Notes under the pieces: model-generated
The model's database searches: none
What the model was told of the DNA's origin: nothing
Seen by the model: only the letters and a program-made list of their open reading frames with translations
Translations under genes and position numbers: made by a program
DNA from: Thermoanaerobaculia bacterium
GTDB taxonomy: Bacteria; Acidobacteriota; Thermoanaerobaculia; Multivoradales; Multivoraceae
Assembly: GCA_022822365.1 (NCBI GenBank)
Contig: JAJEBV010000031.1
Location: forward strand, 46,952-110,951
Length of the DNA: 64,000 nt
Reading direction: 5' to 3'
In this document: one piece after another, positions 1 through 10,545 of the stretch
Layout: each line of letters begins with the position of its first letter
How positions within the stretch are numbered: the stretch's first letter is position 1

Positions 1-278
1 AGGTAGATCTGGTGCGGCGGGAACCAGTCCGGGTCGTCACCGCCTTCCGGCCAGTTCATCGGTAGCCCGTAGGCCCTGGCTATCCGCTCCGCGTCCTGGC
101 GGACGTAGCTCGACTTCGCCCGGCCGGCCGAGAGATTGGCCCCCTTGCCGAACGGGAAGATCGGCACGGCGTCGATCTCGTTCCAGTCGAGCACGCCGGT
201 CGTCGTGATGCGGTGGAACGCGAACCACGAGAAGGGGGAGCGGAAGGAGAAGTAGACGCGGAGGTCGCTGGGGTTCAT
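1..278 (-). CDS. DsbA-family / 2-hydroxychromene-2-carboxylate isomerase-like protein (3' end outside window)
   Basis: Only the first 92 codons are present; the gene runs off the left edge. The N-terminus reads MNPSDLRVYFSFRSPFSWFA, the first beta strand and helix of a thioredoxin-fold DsbA/GST-kappa domain. The S-P-F-S position, where DsbA has its CXXC, carries no cysteine, as in 2-hydroxychromene-2-carboxylate isomerases. A later segment (SYVRQDAERIARAYGLPM) matches the helical insertion of that family. The ATG at 278 is preceded by AGGAG about ten bases upstream. The gene lies 35 bases downstream of the DUF5916 gene on the same strand and may be co-transcribed. Substrate unknown; a glutathione- or CoA-linked isomerase or a FrnE-like protein are both possible. 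Confidence 0.7.
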   Translation of the reverse strand, partial: MNPSDLRVYFSFRSPFSWFAFHRITTTGVLDWNEIDAVPIFPFGKGANLSAGRAKSSYVRQDAERIARAYGLPMNWPEGGDDPDWFPPHQIY

Positions 279-313
279 GTCGGGAGGGGCTCCTGTCGGC
301 CGCCGCGACGAGC

Positions 314-2560
314 TCAACGGAAGACGTCGATCAGGCGGCTGTACTTGACGATGACGGTGCGGTCCGGGCGCTCGTAGAGGATCCGGGCGCCCAGCTCGTC
401 GATCTCGTTGTAGACCACGAACAGCCCCGTGTTCGCGTCCTGCAGCCAGGAGAAGCGGAGGTTCGCGGAGACGTTGTCGGACTGGTCGTTGTACTGGGCG
501 AGGGCCTGGACGAGCATCCGCGGTGTGATGGAGTAGGAGAGCCGCAGGCGGCCCAGGTTGACCTGGAAGCTGCCCGAGTCGATGTCCACGTCGTTGTGGT
601 CCCAGGTGAGTTCCGAGGTCAGCCGCTCGCCGCGCCGGGCGAGCAGGGTGAGCTGGGTGGAACTCCGGTCGCCGCCGAAGAAACCGCCCGTGATGTTGCG
701 GATGTAGAACGAGACCGGCTTCGCCTGGTTGGTCGAGAAGACGGTCTGCAGCTCGTCGTGGCTGTACTTGCCGGCCTGGACCGGGAAACCGTCGACGATC
801 TCGAAGGTCTCCTTCACGCCTTCCTCGGTGAGGTTCACGCCGGTGTGGACCTGGAATCCGTTGCGCCACTCCCAGTGGTTGTCGATGTGGATGTACTGCG
901 ATTCCTTGTAGTCGTCGAAGTCCCAGATGGCGCTGTACGAGATGTGCGGCCGGAGCTCGTGAAAGCCCAGGAGATTCTCCGGCCGGATCGTGTGCATGCC
1001 GAACGCGGAGAGGTTCCGGAAGTTCCGTCGAGACAGGAAGCCGACTTCCGGGTTGAAGTTCTCCCGGGCCTCGGCGTAGCTCATGCTGCCGCGCCACGCC
1101 GGCTTGCCGAGGTTGTAACTCAGGAGCATCGAACTGTCGTCGCCGTCGAGCCCGGGCGTATCCGTCTGGGCGACGTAGCTTTCAATCGTGTGGTGCTCGC
1201 CGATTCCCCACTTGCCGTCGATGGCGTAGGTGCGGTTCGTGTCGTCATGCGGGGCCAGGCCGCCGACGCCCTCCCGGCTGATGGCCATGCCGCCGATACT
1301 GGAGCGCTCGCCCAGTTCCCGGTTGACGCGAGCAACCGCGTAGTTGTTGCCGTGGAGCCCGCCCACAGCCGCCGTCTGCATGTGGAGCACGCCCACGTTG
1401 AAGCGCCCCGCCTTGCCCGAAAGCCGGCCGCCGTAGTCGATCGGGATCAGTTCGCCCCTCGGCCCGATGCCGATGCGGCGGCTGAAGAACAGGTCGACGC
1501 GGGCCGAAGCGCGGCTGCCGGCTCGCGCCCCGACGGTGAACAGGCCGGCGTTCTCCAGGAAGAAGGGCCGCTTCTCGGGGAAGAACAGGTTGAACCGGTC
1601 GAGGTTCACCTGCTGCTCGTCGACCTCGACCTGGGCGAAGTCCGTGTTGTAGGTCACGTCGAGGGTCAGGCTCGGCGTCACGCTGTACTTGAGGTCGACC
1701 CCGAGGTCGGAATCCGACTCGTTGTCGCTGCCGGCGCTGGGCGGCTCGCGACTCGATCCGATCGCGTAGGGGATCAGCTTCAGGTTGCGCTGCGGCGGCG
1801 GCTCGACGCCCCGGAGCGACCCCGCGTCGGTCAGCCGGTCCAGGTCGTGGTTCCGGTCGAGTTCGGACCAGAAGGCAACTTCCCGGTGGCGCGCGATGTT
1901 GCGCTGGAAGTTGAGGCCCCAGGTCTGCACCTCCTCCGGCGGATAGCGGAGGGTGCGGAAGGGAATCGCGAACTCGGCGCTCCAGCCGAACTCGCCGACC
2001 TCGGTGGCGACGGTCCAGGCGCCGTCCCAGTTCAGGTTGAAGCCGGTGGACAGGGCGCCCCGGAAGCGGCCGCCGCCGCCCATGCCGCTGAACACCCCCG
2101 AGCCGCCTTCCAGGACCTGGCCGTCGTACTCGATGCCGGCGGGGTTCGTGCCGAAGACGAAACCGTTGCGCCCGTCCTGGAATGTGTCGAAGATCACCTG
2201 GAAGCTGTCCGTCTCGTCCAGGGCCGCGTCGCGGCGGCTGTCCGAGATGACGATCCCTTCGGGTTCCCGGTCGTGGCAGACGACTGCCACGAACAGGGTG
2301 TCCTCGGTGTACGCGAAGCGGACCTCGGTCCGTTCCGTGCCCGGCTCGCCGGCGAAGGGCCGGGTCTGCGTCGTGCCGGAAGCGGGCACGACGGCCTGCC
2401 AGACCGGGTCGTCGAGAACCCGGCCGTCGAGCTGGGGCGCCTCTCCGATCGCCAGGGCGGTAGCCGCTGGCCGGTCGGTCTGGGCTTCGGACGCAGTGGC
2501 CCCCAGTGAGGCCCCCAGCGACGGGATTGCGACGAGCCACGCCGCGGCAACTCTCTTCAC
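314..2560 (-). CDS. DUF5916 family exported protein with N-terminal CBM9-like domain
   Basis: 748-residue exported protein. From the GTG at 2560 the N-terminus is a signal peptide (VKRVAAAWLVAIPSLGASLG, then cleavage near ATASEAQ). Residues about 35-210 resemble the carbohydrate-binding family 9-like domain found at the front of DUF5916 proteins (LDGRVLDDPVWQ; FGTNPAGIEYD). The segment FFPEKRPFFLENAGLF is the hallmark of DUF5916, and the C-terminal half alternates polar and hydrophobic residues like an outer-membrane barrel. Function is unknown for the family; a surface or outer-membrane role is inferred. A GTG at 2629 would add 23 residues before the signal peptide and is less likely. TAGAGT lies eight bases before the chosen GTG, and there is no clear Shine-Dalgarno. 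Confidence 0.85.
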   Translation of the reverse strand: MKRVAAAWLVAIPSLGASLGATASEAQTDRPAATALAIGEAPQLDGRVLDDPVWQAVVPASGTTQTRPFAGEPGTERTEVRFAYTEDTLFVAVVCHDREPEGIVISDSRRDAALDETDSFQVIFDTFQDGRNGFVFGTNPAGIEYDGQVLEGGSGVFSGMGGGGRFRGALSTGFNLNWDGAWTVATEVGEFGWSAEFAIPFRTLRYPPEEVQTWGLNFQRNIARHREVAFWSELDRNHDLDRLTDAGSLRGVEPPPQRNLKLIPYAIGSSREPPSAGSDNESDSDLGVDLKYSVTPSLTLDVTYNTDFAQVEVDEQQVNLDRFNLFFPEKRPFFLENAGLFTVGARAGSRASARVDLFFSRRIGIGPRGELIPIDYGGRLSGKAGRFNVGVLHMQTAAVGGLHGNNYAVARVNRELGERSSIGGMAISREGVGGLAPHDDTNRTYAIDGKWGIGEHHTIESYVAQTDTPGLDGDDSSMLLSYNLGKPAWRGSMSYAEARENFNPEVGFLSRRNFRNLSAFGMHTIRPENLLGFHELRPHISYSAIWDFDDYKESQYIHIDNHWEWRNGFQVHTGVNLTEEGVKETFEIVDGFPVQAGKYSHDELQTVFSTNQAKPVSFYIRNITGGFFGGDRSSTQLTLLARRGERLTSELTWDHNDVDIDSGSFQVNLGRLRLSYSITPRMLVQALAQYNDQSDNVSANLRFSWLQDANTGLFVVYNEIDELGARILYERPDRTVIVKYSRLIDVFR

Positions 2561-2655
2561 GGGAAGCGACTCTACTCTGAACGGCGACTCAGTATCTGCC
2601 GGACTCCTGTAGCATCCGTGAAGGCACACGGGAACATGCTGGCGGAGGATCGGCG

Positions 2656-3660
2656 ATGAAGATGGAGTCTGCGAAGAGGTACGGATTCGGGCTGGCCCTG
2701 ACGGGAATCGTGGTCGCGGCGCTGGCCGCGGCGCCGGCGCTTGGCGCCGGCGAACTCATGGATGTCGAGGGCTATCCGACCCTCGTGCGCAAGCCGGTGG
2801 AGATCTGGAGCGACGGCACCCGCCTCGCCGGTGACGTCTTCTACCCGAAGGCGACCGCCGAGGGCGAGAAGCTCCCGACGATCGTGCTCTGTCACGGCTG
2901 GGGCGGCACGAAGGCCCACCTGAACCGCGGCATCGCGCCGCGCTTCGCCGAGGCCGGCTACCTGGTGCTGGCCTTCGACTACCGCGGCTGGGGCGAGAGC
3001 GATTCCCGCCTCGTCGTCCGCGGCAAGATGCCGAAGCCGGACGAGGACGGCTATGTGACGGTCAAGGCGCAGGCCATCCGCCAGCTCGTCGACCCGCTCG
3101 ACCAGCAGGAGGACATCGACGCGGCGATCACCTTCGTCGAGGGCGAGCCGCACGCCGATGCGTCGCGGATCGGGATCTGGGGCTCCAGCTTCGGCGGCGG
3201 CCACGTCATCTGGCGCGCGGCCCACGACCGCCGCGTGAAGGCGGTCGCGGCGCAGGTCGGCGCGATGGATCAGCGCGCAGGCCTGATCTCGGCGCCGGGA
3301 GGTCTCAAGGGACTCCACCGTGCCGCGATCCAGCGCGCCCGCGGGGAGGTCGAGCCGGTGCCGGTCGGCGCCGATCAGCCGGAGGGCCTGACCGGCAGCC
3401 CGTACTACGAGCGCTTCGCGAAGTTCTCACCCGTCGAGGACGCGCACCTGATCACGGCGCCCACGATCATCATCGACGCGAAGCAGGAGCACTACTTCGA
3501 CATCCGCGAACACGGCGAGCGGGTCTTCAAGGTCCTCTCCGGCCGCGTTCCCGTCGAGTACCACGCCTGGGACATGAGCCACTACGACATCTACAGCGGC
3601 GACTGGCTCGACAAGGCGATGGCGGCCGAGATCGGCTTCTTCGACCGCCACCTGAAGTAG
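2656..3660 (+). CDS. secreted alpha/beta hydrolase (S15/DLH-like esterase or peptidase)
   Basis: 334-residue alpha/beta hydrolase with a signal peptide (residues 1-30, ending ALAAAPALGAG). The oxyanion region is CHGWGG, the nucleophile elbow is GIWGSSFGGG, the likely acid lies in IIIDAKQEHYFD and the histidine in WDMSHYD. The arrangement resembles CocE/X-Pro dipeptidyl-peptidase-like and dienelactone hydrolase-like enzymes; the substrate cannot be told. GGAGGAT sits seven bases before the ATG. It is divergent from the DUF5916 gene across a 95-base spacer and convergent with the next hydrolase; its TAG stop forms one end of a perfect hairpin. Confidence 0.85.
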   Translation: MKMESAKRYGFGLALTGIVVAALAAAPALGAGELMDVEGYPTLVRKPVEIWSDGTRLAGDVFYPKATAEGEKLPTIVLCHGWGGTKAHLNRGIAPRFAEAGYLVLAFDYRGWGESDSRLVVRGKMPKPDEDGYVTVKAQAIRQLVDPLDQQEDIDAAITFVEGEPHADASRIGIWGSSFGGGHVIWRAAHDRRVKAVAAQVGAMDQRAGLISAPGGLKGLHRAAIQRARGEVEPVPVGADQPEGLTGSPYYERFAKFSPVEDAHLITAPTIIIDAKQEHYFDIREHGERVFKVLSGRVPVEYHAWDMSHYDIYSGDWLDKAMAAEIGFFDRHLK

Positions 3661-3682
3661 CGGCGCGGCCGCGGCGCCGCTA
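3658..3682. terminator. bidirectional hairpin made from the two convergent stop codons
   Basis: TAGCGGCGC (3658-3666), loop GGCCGCG, then GCGCCGCTA (3674-3682): a perfect 9-bp stem. The outer three bases of each arm are the TAG stops of the two convergent genes. No U-run follows on either strand. A shared transcription end is inferred. Confidence 0.6.
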
Positions 3683-4477
3683 GGCGACGTCGGCCAGGAA
3701 CGCTTCGACTTCGGCGTGGAATTCGTCGGGCTGCTCGGCGGGTATGCCGTGGCCGCAGTTCTCGAGCATTCGGAGGCGTGAGCCCTTGATCCGGCGGGAC
3801 ATGATGACGCTGCCGCCGGGTGGAGTGAGAGCGTCCTCCAGGCCCTGGAGGATCAGTGTCGGACACGAGATTGTCTCGAGGTCGGCCGTGTAGTCGATGT
3901 CCGAGACGGCGCGGCAGGCGGCCGCATAGCAGGCGGCGTCGTTCCGTTCGATGGTGAGGCGCGCCGATTCGAGGATCTCTTCGGCGTGCCGTTCCCGGTA
4001 CTCCTTGCCGTAGGAGAGCGCGGGGCCGGTCGGCGTCAGGGCCTTGGCCAGGCCGTCCCGCTCGATCAGGTCGGCGCGGGCGTTCCAGCCGGCTTCGGCG
4101 CGTTCGTTCACTTCGCTCGAGGTGCTGACCAAGATCAGCGCCCGGGTGCGTTCCGGGTAGTCGAGGGCGAAGCGCTGGGAGACGACGCCGCCCATGGAGA
4201 TCCCGCCGATCACCGCGTCATCGGCGCCGACGTCGTCGAGCACGGCGGCGAGATCGGAAGCCCAGGTCGCCGGCGACATGGTGTCCGGGCGCCGCTCCGA
4301 GCCGCCGAAGCCGCGAACGTCCCAGGTCAGGACCGTGTAGCGGTCCCGGAACGTCCTGACGGTCGCTTCCCAGGCGTCCAGGTGGCTGCCCAGGCCGTGC
4401 GTGAAGACGACGACCGGCCCGCTGCCGGCGACCCGATAGTTGATCCGCGCGCCGTCGGCCGCAGTTGCGGACGGCAC
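3680..4477 (-). CDS. alpha/beta fold hydrolase
   Basis: 265-residue cytoplasmic alpha/beta hydrolase. It has the HG oxyanion motif (FTHGLGSHLDAW), nucleophile elbow GGISMGG, an acid in LQGLEDALTPP and the histidine in NCGHGIPAEQP, in the order of the epoxide-hydrolase, haloperoxidase and 3-oxoadipate enol-lactonase group. The open frame extends further upstream, but that part overlaps a convincing membrane-protein gene. The GTG at 4477, two bases after that gene's TGA, is therefore the likely start and implies translational coupling. Substrate unknown. Confidence 0.82.
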   Translation of the reverse strand: MPSATAADGARINYRVAGSGPVVVFTHGLGSHLDAWEATVRTFRDRYTVLTWDVRGFGGSERRPDTMSPATWASDLAAVLDDVGADDAVIGGISMGGVVSQRFALDYPERTRALILVSTSSEVNERAEAGWNARADLIERDGLAKALTPTGPALSYGKEYRERHAEEILESARLTIERNDAACYAAACRAVSDIDYTADLETISCPTLILQGLEDALTPPGGSVIMSRRIKGSRLRMLENCGHGIPAEQPDEFHAEVEAFLADVA

Positions 4478-4479
4478 CG

Positions 4480-4761
4480 TCAGGCTGCGCGCCGATTGAA
4501 CAGCCCGACCGTCAGCACCAGCGGAATCAGGAAGAGTGCTGTGCGCAGCCAGCCCGGCATGTCCGTGAGGATCAGGATCAGGGTGAGCGGGATCCAGAAG
4601 ACCATCCACATCCAGATCGGGATCATTCTCCGCGGGGCGGGTTCGGCGCTTGCGCCCTCCGCGATGATGATGACGGCCAGGATGCCGAAACCGGCGCCGA
4701 CGACACCGGCGATCAGGCCTCCGGCGGGGTAGGCGGCTGTAGCGAGAAGCAGTTCGGGCAT
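4480..4761 (-). CDS. small membrane protein, three transmembrane segments
   Basis: 93-residue protein that I do not recognise. It has three hydrophobic stretches: residues 5-37 (rich in G, A, V and I), 47-67 (MWMVFWIPLTLILIL) and 70-88 (LRTALFLIPLVLTVGLF), with a short basic tail NRRAA. AGGAAT lies about nine bases before the ATG. Its TGA is two bases from the GTG of the downstream hydrolase, so the two are probably translated together. Possibly a membrane partner of that hydrolase; no function can be assigned. Confidence 0.7.
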   Translation of the reverse strand: MPELLLATAAYPAGGLIAGVVGAGFGILAVIIIAEGASAEPAPRRMIPIWMWMVFWIPLTLILILTDMPGWLRTALFLIPLVLTVGLFNRRAA

Positions 4762-4920
4762 GTTGGGGATTCCTAGGCGGTTCGCACGGGCGGGACCGGG
4801 TGCGCCGGCATTCCGGCGTGCCTGCGAGAATTCCCGCCGTGCCAGGTTCTGGGCGTTGAGCTTGCGGCGCGAATCGTAGCAGCCCGCGCGCTGCTGTACA
4901 TTGATCCGGGAGGATCAGCC

Positions 4921-5835
4921 ATGCGGGTCAGCATTTCCGTTCAGAGCGCGTACAACGTGGACGGCCCTCGGGAGGGCGCCCGGAGAATGATCGACCGGGC
5001 GCGCGCTGCGCGGGACGCCGGACTCGACGCGCTGTTCGTCGGCGACCACCACGCGACGGCTCTGCCGTACTACCAGAACACGGCGATCCTCGGCAGGATG
5101 CTGGCGGAGTGGGGGGATCGTCCGGCGGGCGCCCTCTACCTGCTGCCCCTGTGGCATCCGCTGATCGTCGCGGAGCAGGTCGGCACCCTGGCCAGCGTGA
5201 TGGAGGGCCGGTTCATCCTCCAGTGCGCGATCGGCCCTGCCGACAACCAGTTCGAGGCGATGGGCGTCCCCGTGCGGCAGCGGCCGTCGCGATTCGAACA
5301 GTCTCTCTCCATCCTGCGCCGCCTGTGGGCGGGCGAGACAGTGACGACCGGGGGCGAGAACGACCGCTTCGGATTGCGGCAGGCGCGGATCGCTCCCTGC
5401 CCGCCGGAGCCGGTCGAGGTCTGGATCGGCGCCTCTGCGCCGCCGGCGATCGACCGCGCGGCGCGGCTGGGCGACGGTTGGCTGGCGGCGCCGGGACTGA
5501 CGCCGGCGGAGGCTGCCGAGCAGCTCCGCCTCTACCGGGAGGCCTGCGAACGCCACGGCCGCCCGGTCGGCGTATGCGCGATCCGGCGCGACATCTACGT
5601 CGGCGAGACGGCGGCGGAAGCGGAGCGGACGGCGGCGGGCGTCGTTTCCCGCGGCTACCGGGGCTTCCCGCGAGAGGCGCTGATCATCGGAGATGCGGAT
5701 CGGGCGGCGGCGGCGTTCGCGGAGCTGGGCGGGATGGGGTACGACGAGGTCGTCGTGCGACACCTGGTCCAGGACCCGGCGCGGGTTCTGCAGTCGATCG
5801 GCCGACTCGCCGAAGTCCGCGAACGGCTGAGTTAG
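4921..5835 (+). CDS. LLM-class flavin-dependent oxidoreductase
   Basis: 304-residue luciferase-like monooxygenase (bacterial luciferase TIM-barrel family). The N-terminal strand MRVSISVQSAYN is followed by an EGARRMIDRARAARDAGLDA helix, the FVGDHH motif, and later EVWIGASAPPAIDRAARLGDG, which matches the flavin/F420-binding part of the family. Such proteins reduce or oxygenate small substrates with FMN or F420; which one is used here is not visible. GGGAGGAT precedes the ATG by six bases, and a TACATT box lies just upstream. The gene converges on the carboxymuconolactone decarboxylase-like gene. Confidence 0.85.
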   Translation: MRVSISVQSAYNVDGPREGARRMIDRARAARDAGLDALFVGDHHATALPYYQNTAILGRMLAEWGDRPAGALYLLPLWHPLIVAEQVGTLASVMEGRFILQCAIGPADNQFEAMGVPVRQRPSRFEQSLSILRRLWAGETVTTGGENDRFGLRQARIAPCPPEPVEVWIGASAPPAIDRAARLGDGWLAAPGLTPAEAAEQLRLYREACERHGRPVGVCAIRRDIYVGETAAEAERTAAGVVSRGYRGFPREALIIGDADRAAAAFAELGGMGYDEVVVRHLVQDPARVLQSIGRLAEVRERLS

Positions 5836-5915
5836 CGCCGCGGGAACTGGGTGCTCCGGCGCCCTCGCCGGCATCCGGCGCGAAGCGCCGGGGGTTCTGG
5901 AATCCTGCGGCGCTA
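5833..5915. terminator. inverted repeat joining two convergent stop codons, with inner hairpin
   Basis: TAGCGCCGC at 5833-5841 and GCGGCGCTA at 5907-5915 are exact reverse complements; each outer TAG is the stop codon of one convergent gene. Between them lies a second perfect hairpin, CCGGCGC-GAA-GCGCCGG (5875-5891). Likely a shared transcription end region. Confidence 0.55.
5846..5891. repeat. REP-like intergenic GC hairpin element, copy A
   Basis: Begins ACTGGGTGCTCCGGCGCCC and continues TCGCCGGCAT, then the hairpin CCGGCGC-GAA-GCGCCGG. The first 29 bases match the element at 27133 with about three differences. It lies between convergent genes. No transposase is nearby. A repeat family is inferred from two good copies and one partial copy. 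Confidence 0.5.
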
Positions 5916-6584
5916 GCGCCGCGGCACGTCCTCGGGGAAGGGCTCCAGGCCCTCGTCGAGTTCGACGCCGATGCTCCGCAGGGCCATCGACACCATCCGG
6001 TACTGGCCGACCGTGAAGATCAGGTCGATCATCTGCTGGTCTGTGTAACGGGCCTTCAGAAAGGCCCAGGTCCGTTCCGAGATCGCCGAGCGGCGGTGCA
6101 GCTCGGTCGCCGCGCGCAGCAGGTAACGCTCGAAGCTGGTCCACGGACCGGCATTTTCGCCCACGGCGACGTTGCGGATCTCCTCGTCCGTCATGCCGGC
6201 GGCCCTGGCCGCTCGCGCGTGGTGCCCCCATTCGTACTCGGCTTCGTTGAGCCAGGAGGTGCGCAGGATGACCATCTCGCGGTCCCGGTCGGGAAGGGTG
6301 CTGCCGCGCAGGATGTAGCCCCCGAACGGCCCCCAGGCCTCCATCAGCGGCGGATGATGAGAGAGGGTGCGGATCAGGTTGATGCTCTCGACACCCTCGG
6401 CCGGCGGAATCCTGGGCCCGGTTTCGCGTCGTTGCCGTTGAGCCGAGAGGGAACCGGCGACGAGAGCCAGGACGAGCGTCACCGCTGCCGCCCTGCGGAA
6501 CCCGGTTGGCGCGTCCGCGTGCCAACCGTGTACGGATTCCGACGACCGGCGGCGGTTGGCGGAGTGGCAGGTCTGCGTGTTCAT
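5913..6584 (-). CDS. exported carboxymuconolactone decarboxylase-family (AhpD-like fold) protein
   Basis: 223-residue protein with a signal-type segment at residues 29-49 (AAAVTLVLALVAGSLSAQ) followed by a CMD/AhpD helical domain (residues 70-215). The family motif region reads NEAEYEWGHHARAARAAG (residues 113-130). The acidic residue and histidine are kept, but both redox cysteines of AhpD are absent, so a peroxidase role is unlikely. Family members of this kind are often gamma-carboxymuconolactone decarboxylase-like with unknown substrates. AAGGAGGAT sits six bases before the ATG. It starts 25 bases after the kinase-fusion gene on the same strand and is probably the last gene of the AOR operon. 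Confidence 0.8.
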   Translation of the reverse strand: MNTQTCHSANRRRSSESVHGWHADAPTGFRRAAAVTLVLALVAGSLSAQRQRRETGPRIPPAEGVESINLIRTLSHHPPLMEAWGPFGGYILRGSTLPDRDREMVILRTSWLNEAEYEWGHHARAARAAGMTDEEIRNVAVGENAGPWTSFERYLLRAATELHRRSAISERTWAFLKARYTDQQMIDLIFTVGQYRMVSMALRSIGVELDEGLEPFPEDVPRR

Positions 6585-6609
6585 GGTCGATCCTCCTTGT
6601 CGAGGGGCA

Positions 6610-8382
6610 CTATAGCCCCGGAGTCGGTCGTTCTACCCGCGCAGCCGCGGTCTTGAAGCCCGAGTATTTCGGCTGGTCGATGGCGATCTGGTTGACGACG
6701 GTGGCGCGCAGGTGCTCGTGCAGCTTGCGGTCGTCGAGAGCGATTCGGTCGTCCCGGATGGCGTGAACGAGCTTCCATCGCAGTTCGAGGAGCGAACCGT
6801 CGGCGTCGAGCAGGCGGCGGAGTCGCTCGTGCTCGCGTCTTCGGTGTTCGGTGCCGAGGTGGAGATCCCGGTAGACCATGTCGAGCGCGTTGCCGGCGAC
6901 CAGGGCGTGGAACCGGGTCCGCCCGGACGTTTCGTCCCTGACCTGGCCGTGGAGGAAGTCGCGGGTCGCGCCGACGAGTTCCTCGAGCCGCGGCATGTCC
7001 GGGTCCGGGAGTTCGTCGGGTGCGGCTACCAGCTCGACCGGACCGGGGATCAACAGATTCACGCAGTCGACCTGACACTCCGTCGTCCGGCGTCCGATCG
7101 TCACGCGCTCGACCGAGCGGTCCATCCCCTGACGGTAGTGCTGGGTCATGCCCAGGGTCGAAACGGCCCACCAGAAGGAGCCGAACACCTCCCAGTACTG
7201 CACCCGCGCGAGCTCGACCGCCTTGCCGCTGGTCGCTTCGTAGCCGGCGAACAGGTCCTCGTAGGTGCCGAAGCCGCCGACCGGCAGTTCGGGTCCCGCG
7301 CCGTAGCGCCAGGAGTTCGTGCAGATCCAGCCCAGGTCCCGCATCGGGTCGCCGATGTGGGCGATCTCCCAGTCGAGCACCGCGCTGACGCCCGTCTGGT
7401 CGACCATCAGGTTGCCGTTGCGGAAGTCGTTGTGAACCAGGGTCCGATCCGGTGAATCCGGCAGGTTCTCCATCAGCCAGCGCGCCGTGAAGTCGATCAT
7501 CGGCTGCGGCGTGTCGAGGGCCTCGTAGCGGCCGCGGGTCTGCTCGATGAAGTCCGCCGCGCTCAGGCTCGCCAGGTCGCGGTCGAGGCCGTGGGCGTCC
7601 AGGTCGATCGTGTGCAGCCGGCCCAGGATCTCGCCGCATTGCCGGGCGAGCTTCGGGCGCACCTCGGCGAGGTCGGGGGAGCGGACGATCCGCGCGCCGA
7701 GGGCGATGCCGTCGAGCCACTCCATGACGAAGCCCGCTCCGAGCCCGTCGCCGGGTTCCAGCACGTAGAAGACCTCGGGTTCGGGGATGCCGTTCTCGCG
7801 GGCGACCTGCATCAGCTTCGCCTCGATCCGCAGGCCCGGCGCGCTCCGCTCGACTGCCCGTCTGTCCTCCTGCTTGCCGCCGGGGGACCGTCTGAGCGCG
7901 AGCCGGCGGTGGCCGTCGGCGGTCTCGATTCGCAGGCGGTAGGTTTCCTGGCTGGCGCCGCCCGAGAGCCGCTCGATGCTCGCCAGACGCTCGCAGTCGT
8001 CGATCTCGCGCCGGAGCACCCGGTCCAGCCGGGCCTCGAAGCTGTCCTTCTCCCAGGCGGCGCCGCTGCCGCCGGCGACGGGAGCGAGCAGGTAGATCTC
8101 GTCGCCCTCGTGCAGCTCGCGATCGCGGTTGTCTTCCAGTGGGCAGCGCTCGCCGTTGATCATCAGGGTGTCCCGGAGATGCGGCGAGTTCGAGATGGCC
8201 TCCGACAGCGGCACGCCGGCGCGGTCGGCGGCCGGAAGCAGATCGGCCAGCGTCGCGCCGGGCGAGAGCCGGAACGTGCGGTCGATGTCGTGCCAGCCGG
8301 CGCCGATCCGCCCCTTGATCAGAACGCGGACGCGGATCTTCGTTCCGGACCGTGGACGAACGAGGCTGCGCAGAAGGCCCAT
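6610..8382 (-). CDS. MoaD/ThiS-like domain fused to APH-family kinase and DUF6285
   Basis: 590-residue fusion. Residues 14-107 form a MoaD/ThiS beta-grasp domain ([57 protein letters not shown]) with the Gly-Gly at 104-105, which in free MoaD is the C-terminus that becomes a thiocarboxylate. Residues ~115-455 are an aminoglycoside-phosphotransferase-like kinase with HNDFRNGN (H317, D319, N324) and DWE (337-339). Residues ~460-560 match DUF6285, which commonly follows such kinases in acyl-CoA dehydrogenase clusters. The ATG at 8382 lies 23 bases after the AOR stop. The frame is open throughout, with no start codon at the domain junction. Role inferred: sulfur carrier for the AOR pterin cofactor plus a small-molecule or hydroxyacyl-CoA kinase. 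Confidence 0.8.
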   Translation of the reverse strand: MGLLRSLVRPRSGTKIRVRVLIKGRIGAGWHDIDRTFRLSPGATLADLLPAADRAGVPLSEAISNSPHLRDTLMINGERCPLEDNRDRELHEGDEIYLLAPVAGGSGAAWEKDSFEARLDRVLRREIDDCERLASIERLSGGASQETYRLRIETADGHRRLALRRSPGGKQEDRRAVERSAPGLRIEAKLMQVARENGIPEPEVFYVLEPGDGLGAGFVMEWLDGIALGARIVRSPDLAEVRPKLARQCGEILGRLHTIDLDAHGLDRDLASLSAADFIEQTRGRYEALDTPQPMIDFTARWLMENLPDSPDRTLVHNDFRNGNLMVDQTGVSAVLDWEIAHIGDPMRDLGWICTNSWRYGAGPELPVGGFGTYEDLFAGYEATSGKAVELARVQYWEVFGSFWWAVSTLGMTQHYRQGMDRSVERVTIGRRTTECQVDCVNLLIPGPVELVAAPDELPDPDMPRLEELVGATRDFLHGQVRDETSGRTRFHALVAGNALDMVYRDLHLGTEHRRREHERLRRLLDADGSLLELRWKLVHAIRDDRIALDDRKLHEHLRATVVNQIAIDQPKYSGFKTAAARVERPTPGL

Positions 8383-8404
8383 CGAGGCAGGGGACCGGCC
8401 TCGG

Positions 8405-10456
<2,052 letters not shown>

Positions 10457-10545
10457 CTATGGAGATCTCCGAATTGTGACTGCCACGGTGGGGGAGTGTA
10501 CTCGGGCGCCGCCGCTCAGCCGGGCTTGGCGTATCCTCGCGCACC

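Noticed and set aside
596..2509. 637-codon plus-strand frame opposite the DUF5916 gene
   Set aside because: Antisense shadow of a real gene in GC-rich DNA; low-complexity Val/Glu/Arg protein with no motif.
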